From assembly GCF_921293095.1 (NCBI RefSeq), contig NC_060246.1:15890001-15954000 (forward strand): 64,000 bases of DNA. Reading direction: 5' to 3'. Of the stretch, positions 36,701 through 48,300 are shown piece after piece. Position 1 is the stretch's first letter, and each line of letters begins with the position of its first letter. This stretch comes from Ischnura elegans (taxonomy: Eukaryota > Arthropoda > Insecta > Odonata > Coenagrionidae). The translations under genes were made by a program, and so were the position numbers. Under the pieces are notes generated by a model, which ran no database searches, had not been told where the DNA came from, and was given only the letters and a program-made list of their open reading frames with translations.

Positions 36701-37076
36701 CTGGGCCTACAATTAGCTCGAATTAAATTTTTAAAATGTAATTTCAATTTAATTAATATTTTGAATATATTTAGTAATCAAAATGTTATATTGTTACTAA
36801 ATTCAGTTATTAAAGTGGTAAAAACAAAACAAATTATTTAATTTGTAGTTTTGACCGACTTATCAATTGTTGTGTTACTATAACTCCTAAAAGCATGTCC
36901 ATAGGAAAGAGATGAATTTTTTTTGTGAAATTATCCTTTTTTTAATAGCCTATATGTTAACCCCGCCTAAGACGAATCCAAAGAACCAAATCTCATTGAA
37001 ATCGGTGCAGCCGTTCTCGAGTTATAAGTGTTCTAACTAACACGATTTTCGACTTTCTTTTATATACATATATAGA

Positions 37077-39188
37077 TTGTGATAGATTTTGAAAAATAAT
37101 GAGATTCATACTTTTTCGTTTTTCGATCCGTCGCTTATTTATCAAGCTATTGATGACAAAATATTGGCTGGCTCAACTCTTACATAGTGAAGTTGTTGAT
37201 AGAAGTGGGTAGCCACCACTCTGCTATTCCTGTTCATGGGCATCATGGAGTTTAACACTCTCGTGAGAGATTCTTTCCCCCATGAAATATTTTCCCTTAG
37301 CAAGTTAGTGAACTGGAACTTTGACCATGTCACCAACTCACAAAAAGTGGATGGCAAATTTTACCTTAATAGGGAAGACTTTCATTTTGTCATACCTTAT
37401 CTTTTCTTAACTTGTATTAGCATGATTTGTTCTGTCAAATCATAAAAATGTAGGCAAATAATTCAACCGTAAGTAATTTAGAAAGGCAAAGAAAAAACCC
37501 TTATTGATTACCCTGCTTTCCTTACGGTGATAAGTGATGGGGTGATTTTCACAAAATGCAGTACAACTTCTGGATAATGAACCTTCATAAGGCAAAATTT
37601 AATGAAAGCTTCCATATTATGAAGTCATAGTCCAGGGCCCATTCCATACATGATGCAAACAGAAAAACTTCCCGTCATGAGTATCAATTATTGTGAAACA
37701 TTCCTAGAATGAAGTCTGCGTGAAATACAGTTAGGAAAATGACTTCTACATAACTATGTATTTCTCCACAAACACATAATGATTTTACGAAGTGCTTACA
37801 CACAATTTCACCATCAAAATTCTGCAGCATGCTCAGTTTCTCTTTATTGTGACCAAGAGCCTCAACTTTATGAATCCAATTGTGCATTTTCACATGATGT
37901 GCAGTTTTTTAGAAGCAAGAATGCCACTGTGGCCAACTATGCTTTTTGCCATCTTCCAGCTGATCACATCCATTGAATCTGGTTGGGATGGATGGAAAAA
38001 GGATGTTCTCAGGCATTTGTTTAAGACCTCTGTTGCAAAGGAATGTCCAAAAGTCTCTCATGTTGCAAATGAAAGCCATGAAATCGTGAAGTTGAAATGA
38101 CTGGTCCCAATAGCCTTCCCAGAAATGCATGATAATGAATACAAAACCTACAGGCAAATGTTACACTTTCCAATTGGATTTTTCATTTTGAGGACTTCAT
38201 TACTAAACTTTAAAGAAAATTATTATTAAGAAAGGATTAATAAAGACATAATTTACCATGTGATGATGTGCAGCTTGAGCTTAAATTAGTTTGAATTCAA
38301 TAAATAGCCATTCACCATGTAGATAATTGGCTTTACATCATCTTGTGAACCAGGGATAGACACCACCAATAGGGTTTAACCTGTTTAAACAAACACAATT
38401 TAGACTTTTAGATTTATATAATTTGCAATTATAATACATTATATAGACAGTAATTTGAAGAAAAACCCCAATCACTGGATTACGGGGATCTAAATCTTAT
38501 ACTTAGTTTTTTCTTATTATTTTACACATTTACAGAAGGTAGCATAGCAATTATAGGTCTGTTATTCTACAATAACAGCACATGTTATAGGCGGCAACAA
38601 GTAACATGACTACACTACCATTAATTCAAACCAGCATTACTGAAAATTTACACATCAAACCAACAGTTTTTTTTAGTTCATAGTTAAGTTATGTACATTT
38701 CAGGCAATAAACTGCCTTATAAATATGTTCGTTATTTGCGTAAATCGATTGAGAAGAGCGAGTAGCACTGGAGAATGTTTACACATCAAAGAAGATTGCT
38801 CATTCCCATTTCCGACTCCACATTCCCGTCAAGAGAAGGCAGATGGGTGGGAGCAAAGGCTAGCAAAAAGACTGCATTCCAATAGCAGCTCACTGCTCTC
38901 CACCTATCCTCTCCAATCTCGTCATCTAATAAACACACAACTTTGTGTTCACACAGTCATCTTTGAAGGAGTATGTTAGAGTACTAGGAAATCTATACAA
39001 AACTCTCTTTAAAGCTTTATAAGTCTGTAAACTATAATAAAATAATAAAGAATCACAAATTATGGCCTCCGATTCTGCCACACAATAGACAAAAAAAAAT
39101 AATATGGGGAGATATATACAGGTGAATTTCAAGAACCATGTTGGCCTTTCATTTTTTTCCAGCTGGGAGAACTTCGCTCACTCGAACA

Positions 39189-39220
<32 letters not shown>

Positions 39221-39313
39221 GCTACGCCATACAATAATGTCCATTCAGAATAGGTAAACACACAATGAACTTTTCCTTCCCGACTGGGTTTGCGTTGCAC
39301 CTCTGGCAAATTT
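37077..39313. other. Region downstream of zer-1, possibly including its 3' UTR
   Basis: No gene recognised. The zer-1 stop is at 39314-39316, so its 3' UTR must lie here, but I find no polyadenylation signal on the minus strand close to the stop; the first clear AATAAA on that strand is near 37842. Minus-strand frames at 37684-37893 and 37909-38157 follow one another and have balanced composition, but I recognise no family, and the plus strand is equally open, so no CDS is called. Confidence 0.4.
39186..39221. repeat. (CA)n microsatellite downstream of zer-1 stop
   Basis: About 36 bp of near-perfect CA/TG dinucleotide repeat, 95 bp beyond the zer-1 stop codon. In the mRNA it would read as UG repeat in the proximal 3' UTR. 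Confidence 0.9.
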
Positions 39314-42300
39314 CTAACCCTCCAAGGGTGGCTCGAGGTAACGAGATCCAGGGGCTGCCCCGCCACTTCCCCGGCTATCCTTGCCCACGCTACCGCTGGG
39401 CCCTTTGCTGGCCTGAGACTGCCGGTTGTACTGCTGGCAGTGCTCAATCACCATGGCAGCCAGCTCCTTGATCCGAGGGTACGGCTCACTATGGGAGATG
39501 ACCTCTTCGAGCAGTGTCAAGCCTCCCTCGGCCTCCACCAGAGAGCAGTACTTTGTTGCTGCGGACATAGAATAGGCTTAGCTATCATTCAACCAATTAA
39601 GGGTCATAATTATTATATTTGACTAATTTTAACACAAAAATTGAAATGAATATAAAAATACTTCAGTATAATGAAATGAAGGTTTACCAAAAACACCAAT
39701 TCAATGAATAGCAAGACTGTCTCCCCATTTTTGGCTACATGCGGTCACTTTCTCACTCAGAAACGTGAACGTTAAAGCACAAAGCAATAAAGATTTCATC
39801 AACACAATTATAGTTGAGTATGAAATTTACATTTAAAAATACATTCTTTGTGTGCCATCTTTGTTAAATAAAATATTAATTACAACCTACAAAATAAAAC
39901 TACAATCAGATCCGGATAAAATGTCTTTGCATTCAATATATTTCTGCAAGAATTTTTAAGCTGATTTGAACTTTTTTCATGCCGGTTAATGGGAATGATT
40001 ATCCCAACACCATGATGATTATCATCGGCAGTACTTTTCAAGTTTTTGTATAGAATTTATCTAATTATACTAAGTCATTCCTAAATCACCAATCACTTCC
40101 TTATCTTTCACTTCCTGAATTTGACTTCAATGATTACCTGAAGACTGAGTAATTCTAAGGGCAGGTGCTATGATGGTTTTCAGGGAATGTTTTTCCAACA
40201 CTTTTCCTTTTTAACTCTACTCCCGGTGGGCAGTCCATTGTTAGCCCAATAGTAACCTTCTCCTATTCCCTTATTTTTTTATTTATAAATTCCCTTTTCA
40301 AAGGAGGAGGCCCAACATTTCCTCAAGATCCTTTCTACGTATTTCAAGATCAGTTTCCTCAGAGGAACTGTGAAAGAACGGAGGATGTGTTTCCCCAAAA
40401 TTTCTTCGATTGGAGAGCAAGAATATTCTTTCACTGCGGAGAAACATCAGGTAACATTGTAATGCAGATATCACTGATCCCATGAAAGGACATGTGGATG
40501 GCTATTTGAAACGTTGTTGATCACAGGATGTTAATATGCTGCTATTTTATACTGAAAGAGAATGACAATTGAAGTTTTGACCACTGAATCACAGCCCACA
40601 ATTATTAATATCATACTAGGAAAAAAATCCCTGCATGTTCACAGGAAAATAGATGAACATGGAAAAATACAAAAATTCGGCAGGAATTCCTAGTTGGTTG
40701 AATCCAACAGCATCACACTGACAAATTTGTCAAACTCCAGAGATTTTCACAAATTTTCACATTAATTCCAATTCTATTAAAGATAAAGGCTTTTCACTTT
40801 GAAGAGTAAAGCTTACAGTTATTCAAGGTCCAACCACGTTTCATTTAAACATTCATGGAGAGGTGGGGTAAGCCCGCAGAAAAGGCAATGCATGCTGCTT
40901 TTCCGATCGATTTGAAATGCGATCTCTCCACTAGAAATAAGATTATCTTTTTCACATGATATTGGAAGCAAAAATGCATACACAGAAGGCTATTTAACGG
41001 CTCTCGAGGCCATCATTTTGCCGAAGTGATAAAAAACATCAAGTTGGCAGTTCTAGCAAATCTTCCATTAACTAGATATTCTGTAAGTCAGAAATCCAGA
41101 TTAACAACCTCCTACTGTATCTTTATATCACCTGTCTTAAATGATGCAATGAAAATAATTTTTCAAGCACATAGCCTCCTTATATCAATTTCACAGAATA
41201 AAATTATTAAAAATGAACTACGGCCACTGAAAAATGAGTATAAATGGAATAATTAATGTTGACAACAGTACACCATTATACCATTCCAAATAGGAATGTT
41301 GATTTAGTTAATAGCCATTATAATTGTTTAAAAATATCATTCCAAAAATCTCTCATCATATTTCATATTACTTCTCTTCTTTAGCTCTTTTCTTAAAAAT
41401 TATTTTCAGACCATTTTTAGAAAGAGCACTTTAAATTAACGAATTTTTTTGCTGCATTTGACATCTTTAGTGACTTAAAAATTACAATTTTTATTCAAAC
41501 AAAGCTGTTCCGATCTTTATAAACTGTTAAAACCTCAAAAAAAAGGTACAGAACTTCGACAGTAATTGTACGGAAGTCTTTCCCAAGCAGAAAGACTACA
41601 ATCCTCATCTCTCCAATGGGTGGCTTGTCCCTAATGATATAATAACGTAATGTGCATTGGAGATATTATCCAATGCACATTCTGCACATAAATATGGTGA
41701 AAATTTCCAAATGAAAACAGTCAAATTTCAAGAATGCATGAATACGAGATCACAAAATAACCCCTTCCCAGTTTACTATCTTAACTGCATGAAAGATATT
41801 TGAATTGGCACGTTCACTTGAGCATTTAGGGTGAGGAATTATTTGGAAGTTGGCGGAGCCCACAGGCTTCGAAATGGAGAAAGGTGACGGATTTTTTGGT
41901 CCACTTATAAGGTAGAACATTGTCTAAAGCGTTTCAGAGATTTTTTCTTTACCTCTGCGAGGTTATAAAATAATTCCAGTGATGTTACTGCAGTAAGCCT
42001 GCTTCAAAGTTCACTAATGCAAACCCACACACAAGAAGTTCAGTTATAATGGAGTAAACTTCTGGCCCGAACATCTTCGTTATGTACAGGCTCCAGTATA
42101 TTATTAGCAACCCAAAAATGGGAAGTTGGCCTTCGGTGGGAAAAATATTTCACCAAAAATACTGTTGGATCAAGATCCTGGGGGTCCTCGCATTCACAAA
42201 GACTTAAATATCCAGGCAAACTATTCACTCACACAGAGGGTCAACATTTCACCAACAATATACTCACGGTAAACTCGTGTTAAATTGGCCAGAGCCCACA

Positions 42301-45300
42301 CTGCCCAGTGTTGGCACTCAGGAGTATGATACACCTGCACCAGATACATTATTGGCTCAAATGACCTGCAAGTGAAAATAAAGTAATAAATGATATTTAC
42401 TGGAAAGCAAATAGAAAATAAGAACTACAAAAGACATGGCCAAAATCATAAAAAAATAATTTTATGAATGGACTTTTTATTTTCTGAATATATGGAAAGT
42501 TTCAGCTAACAACCACAAGGATTAAATGAAAATAATGTCACTCAAGAATCAAATAAACCAGAAAACTCAGTGAATAAAACCTAAGATCTACTTCATAACT
42601 TTATTAGTCTACAAATTATAACAAACTACAGTAGAGCTTCTTTAATGTGTTTCTGTAGGGAACAAACAAAAATAAACGTGCTACCCAGGACAATGTGCTA
42701 ACCAAGGAAGTCAATAATAGAAATTGGAGTAATTGAAATCCGTGGAAAGGTCGTCATGATAACAATTACTTTCCGAAGTTCTTGTAGGATCACCTTCCTG
42801 AACTCTTTTCACATTTAAAATCAAGAAAATTAGCACTAAACTGCTAAAACAAAACCATGCGAATGAAAATCACAATGTCTTCATAGATTTCCCAGAGGCA
42901 ATTACATAAAAACGTCGTCATTCTCCCATGATTTGTTGAATACGTATCAAGAGGGGAAGTTAAGCTAAGTCATTTCCTCTTCCTCACAGATTACTCCTAG
43001 AATATGATGATAACCCTGAGTATATCAATTGGTTGTTTAAAAAAAATCATAAAAATTGGGCTTCTCGATTTTCTTTACCATAAATCCCGGCGACAGCCAT
43101 ACACATTTGTTCTCAGAATAAAACCATATCGATGATTACCATATTTCTCCTAATACAGTCCCCCCCCCCCCTAATTTTGAGGCTTCAGTTTTGGGAAAAG
43201 TTAAAAAAATGCGTTTGAATATAGTCCCCCCTTTACTTTTACCACAGGCATTGTTGGAAAAAAAGGGGGGACTATATTCAGACATAAACGGTATATTGAT
43301 TGATACATTGTAATTGATATGACGATTAATAAGACAAGATTATTATAAGCAGATTTTTATATTCTACAGTTTCTCTCATCTCTTAAAAAATTTGTCCAAT
43401 GTAGTCTGCTTTCTATTTCTTGTACCAAGATAAAGTATTTTTGTGTTTAGTTTTGCATGGAGATCCAAAGCATCGTCTGCTCCTGCAACACTTATCAAGC
43501 AATGACGCATATACTCCTTGCATTTGGATGTATACAGTCATAGAGAAAGAGATGTGGGATGAATGTAGGAAGGTATATAGCTGATAATAATAAAATAACT
43601 AATGAATTCCGAGGTTTACACATACTGAAGATACTAGGAAACGACTAGCAGATTGCATTATGGCAAATAATTGAGCGTACTACCCAGGAAAGCACTACTA
43701 TTTAAAGCATACTAACGAAATAGTTTTACCTTATTTTGAAGGTAACGCAAGCAAAAGAAATCACCATGCTAAGGAGGAAAGTACTAACAAAGTTCCACTT
43801 TATATCAGCTATATAAGTATAACATCCCTCTCAGCACAGTTGAAATTTTAATGCTCTAAAGTAGGAATTGATGAACAGTGGAAACAAGACACCTGGGGCG
43901 GGCTTGCGGGTCACACTCCAGGGGCAGGATTCTAAGCGCTAGCTTTTTTCCTCTGCCTGTAGGAGGGGAAGGACAGGAAGGAACAAGGAAGGAGGCACCG
44001 CCGCGATAGGAGCCCGACGATGCCTCCTGGGAGGGGATAGGGAAGGAAGGAAAGGGACGAGGAATCCTGCACCGTCACAAAGGTGGGCGGGTCCTACTAT
44101 TAGCAAAACCAAGCGTACGCAATTAATGTGCCAGCGATTTTAGTGGGTTTTCCTATGAGGAAGAAAAATCCATCGATCGAATCGCTAGATAGGAATTGAT
44201 GAACACTCGTCATATGTGTAATTGCACATAATGCAGAGATAACAATGCATTTGGAGGCATTCTCAAATATTCGTGACCATTACCACGTTGGCCATAATTT
44301 TTCAGATTTGAGAAAACTTATGCACAAAAGAGCTATTAAACAAATGAAGAATTTATTCATTGATAAACCTAAATGAATTAAATACAATATCACTAGACCT
44401 AAGACTCCACCCAACTAAACAAAAAGCGATAATGCCTGAATGGGAAATAATTTCATTATAGTGGATTGCATTGTACCCAAAGCAAATTATAAGTTTAATC
44501 ATGGAAAAACTATACAGTGATTGAATTAGGTCACTTTTTCATTGATTCTTAGAAATCTTTCAGAAATCTTAGAAATTATTGTTATCAATGCGATCATATC
44601 ATGTCCAAATATCCGAAATGTCCTTACCGATAATTGATATTGCGTTCGGTGGTGAGGTCCCACCTCTCGATGGCCGACACCATCCTTCGAAGCACATCCT
44701 CCCGTCGAGGGCTCGTGATGGTCCAGACATCAGGGCCATCAGACGCCATGTGAGAGAGCACGCCCGCTGCATTGTAGCTTACCTGTAACACACACACACA
44801 CACACACACAAATGCTCATTAGGACATTAGAAGAGAAGGAGAGAAGAGGGATTGCACAGCGAAAGGGGCCTTGCCACGGAGAATTCCCAGCATTGGCATA
44901 GACAAACTGAAATGCTGGATGTCGTTTTATTTCCACGCAATCAAGACCATTCCAGTAAAAAGGGTGATGAGTGGGCAATGACAGCTGCCATCACACTCAA
45001 CTCGAATTGTGGTTTAAGCCAACAGGGCACTTGTAAAAAATCAAGGCATACCATACATTGGGCCTGGAATGTAGAACGCTGGGGAATACTGCAAGACCTC
45101 AATCCCAACTTTTTGATAAAAGAATAGAATTCTGAGAAATACATTTGCATTTTCCACTACATCTACATCACAACTTAAGGGAATTTAATTAGAAATATGA
45201 TCCCTTACAGAAATAAATAAACCATTGCTACCTTTAAGTGTATATATATCAGTGACATGCATGTAATTGGCCATAAATCTCTAAATTCTCAATTATACGA

Positions 45301-48300
45301 AGCCAGCAAGACCGGAAAATTAGCACTTCGTAATATTGAGTTTCGTAATTTTGAACCTTTTTAATAACAGAAAAAATGTTTGCTTTTGTTCCCGCCACCC
45401 TTATTTGTCTTTAGTGGTTTTTTGCTTATACATTTTTGGTGGTTATTTACGCTAGAAATTTATTAATGCTTTTTGTTTTTGATTTTATGCTGTGAAAGAT
45501 TGTTAAAAAATCATACTATCCTAAACTGCCTATCCTTTAAAGAGAAATATCAACGATCTTAGCCCTAAAGAAATTCCCGTCCATTTTAAAAAATATAATC
45601 AAATAACGAATTTAAAATTTTTGCATATGAATTTAATCTTAGAAATTTGAGGCAAGTAGCGAATAGCAACTACATATTATCTACGCGTAAGATGATATTT
45701 GTATCCAATGCCTACAAAATTTTAATGGCTTAACCATCATTTATGTCGCCCTCTATCGCTCAGTGACAAAAAAGAACAAGAGTCGTAGCCTGTTTCCAAA
45801 ATAACCTACGTAGGTTAAAATTTGTAGCTGCCTCCATATTGTCAAGTGTGTGTACGATCTTTTTAATTAGCTATTTTCATTATGATTCAGTGACAATCTT
45901 AAATTGCATACAATATGATTTTCTACCGGCGAACATTTGACGTAAATTCTTTTCGAGCTCTCCATCCGCATGCCGTGCTCCATCATCTTTGCGGACGTTA
46001 AAATGGAAGACTTTTTACTCGACATCAAGGCTATTCATACCGGGTGTGAAGTGCCATGTTTATATAATAAGTCTCTCTTCATTTATGCTGACAGGAACAA
46101 GGTTTCTATCAGAGAAAGGCTGGAGAGGCATCTTCCATTACAGGGGAAATTAAGAGAGAAACATTATTATCCACATTCATTTTTTTCCTAAAACATACTT
46201 GTTCTCATTTCTCATCATATTTAGGTGAAGTATTGGTTAACTTGCGTGAATTCCCAAAAATTATACCCAAAAATGTGTACCTTAACCTCATTTAGTTTTC
46301 GTGTTTCTATCTCCATCGTATTGAAAATTATGCCAAGTATCATTGATATAGAAAAAAGATTTTCTTAGTTTTAGCACTAAAAATTAGTCACGCTGTAATC
46401 GCACATAAATAGCATCTTGGAAAGGACAAAGCTATTAAATAATTTCGAATGAAAAGCCTGCGGAGAAGAAGAGAGACAATTTTATAAACCCAGCACCTCT
46501 TACCCCGTAGGTATCAACGGCCATAATTACAATCGAAAAGTCTTCAATTGAATCATTAGCAGAGAGGTAGATGAAGTGCCTAGACGAATTTAATTCTATC
46601 ATTAATTAGGTTTTTCTCCCTTCCGCACAACTACTTATTTCCCTTTGTGGCGCTTTGTCTATTTCTAGTGCTAAAACTATAAAAATCTTTTTTCTATATC
46701 AACGTTACATAGCATCATTTTAAATACGGTGAAGAATGAAACCCGAAAACTGAAGATGGCCCTACGTATTGAGACATCATTTTCAAGAATTCACGAAAGT
46801 AAACCAACATTGCAAAATTACAAACATTCTCGATATTTATAAAATAATGAGCCCAAAACACGACATTTCATTGCATAATTTAAGTTTGTTTATCATTTTT
46901 GTACGTAGTAGTTTAATAAAACCAAAAAAATAGGCTCATAATTTCAGATTGACATCCTATTTTGGCTCAATATTTACAAATGTTAAGTAGATCCCTAATT
47001 GTTTAATCCATGGATATAAAATAATTAATTTTAAAAGGTTGGTGTTTCGTTTAGTTTTCCCCAATATGCTTCCTAATTTGGCAAGAATGACTAGTGTCAA
47101 TTATGGGATTAGTGAGACAGGTAGCCCAGCCATGTCTTTGGGTGAACAGAGTAGAAGGGAATGCTAATCTACCAAGTCTCACATGAGCTAGGGTAGACGA
47201 AAAATATATCAAGGAATGACAAAACACGTGTCGTAGACAATGAAATGAATGTGGATAATAAAGTTTTCCTTTTCGTTTCCCCGATAATGGAAAATACTTT
47301 TCCAGCCTCTCTTTAGTTGAAACATGTTCCTGTTGCCGGGAGGGTTAGTAAGAGTGGGATGGGTATTTCCTGGTGGAGGAAGTGGGGGCAGGATAAAGAG
47401 AGGTGGAGAGTGCAGGAGGAAGAGGGGGTGGGTAAAAGGCCTTCAGCCTTGCCTGAGACTACGTTCGGGGTGGGGTGTTTCTTTACGACACACTCAAGCT
47501 CCGTCACCGAAGGGAGGGGTGGAAATGCTAGTGGAGGGGGGTTTGGGATGCGTAATTTGGGTGTCAGGAAGATCAGTAAAAGGCAGTAAGAGAGAGTAAA
47601 CAAAGGTTTTGGAGAATCCTCTGATTTTGAAAGACTGCTTGCAAGAATTGGAAGCAAGCATGTTGTGATCATAATGATTCTTTTGTTTCTGTAAAATAAG
47701 AATTCCCGCTTGCAAAGTACTTTTGAAAAATATAGAACCACTCTGACACATCCAAATTTTGAAATTAATTCGGAATCATGTTCAAACAGGGTTCATAGAA
47801 ACTTTCATTTTCAATTTCCCTGACTTTGCCCTGAATTCTTGTCCATTTCCCTTACTTTATGTATGAAAAAGCAATAATACATGAAGACTTGGTAGAAAAA
47901 TGTAAAAAGCATACATGTAAATTACTAACCTCTATTCCATCACTGCAAGAATCCAGCAGATCAGAAAACACAGACACAAAGTGACTAGTCATTAAGCGTG
48001 ACCTTAAGTTTTTCACTTCAGCAACATTTCCCAGAAGCCCCATCATATTCCTCAGCAGCTCTTCTTTTTGAGGGAATGTCTGCAATTATGATTGGACACG
48101 TTATTTTTTGTTATAGGACACCATAAAAACACCTAGCAACCATACAGACACAAGACACCTTGCACATTCTACCTTGCACAGTGAGGAGAGGGAGAGAGAT
48201 TCAGAAGATCTAGTGCGTGCTTAGAATCACTCAAGGCCTCCTGAATGAGTATGAAACCAAAATATCTACTGCCATTATCCAAGGAAATAACCACAGACTA

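Larger units (their letters stand above)
34969..37076 (-). mobile_element. Helitron (2.1 kb, non-autonomous), minus orientation
   Basis: Read on the minus strand it starts TCTATATATGTATATAAAAG at 37076 and ends GGGTCAGCTAG at 34969. Immediately before that end is a 5-bp-stem hairpin, GGCGA(tacgaagt)TCGCC. These are the diagnostic Helitron features: 5' TC, 3' CTAG (CTRR) and a sub-terminal hairpin. The flanking bases are A before the TC and T after the CTAG, exactly the A^T insertion site expected with no target duplication. The body retains a decayed helicase and a nested MITE. 5' sub-terminal text ('GCACCGATTTCAATGAGAT', 'CTCGAGAACGGC') is typical of insect Helitron families. Confidence 0.93.
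42366..44627 (-). other. zer-1 intron 9
   Basis: 2.26 kb, over half of it a pogo-like element (42629-43800). The remainder includes a GC- and purine-rich block at about 43880-44100 with repeated 'GGAAGGA' and 'GGGGA' words, unlike the AT-rich introns elsewhere in this gene. Confidence 0.75.
44783..47929 (-). other. zer-1 intron 8
   Basis: 3.15 kb. It ends (minus strand) in a TG repeat directly at the acceptor (44787-44811). It contains a foldback structure at 46215-46830 and a G-rich block on the plus strand at 47335-47550 (C-rich in the transcript). Frames of up to 142 codons over that block are low-complexity and are not genes. Confidence 0.75.

Noticed and set aside
37684-38157. Possible gene on the minus strand downstream of zer-1
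   Set aside because: Consecutive frames with balanced composition but an in-frame stop between them, no recognised family, and an equally open plus strand.
44585-44978. Plus-strand and second minus-strand frames over zer-1 exon 9
   Set aside because: Shadows of the real exon and of the adjacent TG repeat.
47313-47741. 142-codon minus-strand frame
   Set aside because: Low-complexity Pro/Ser/Leu peptide over a G-rich plus-strand block inside a zer-1 intron; the opposite strand and other frames are equally open.
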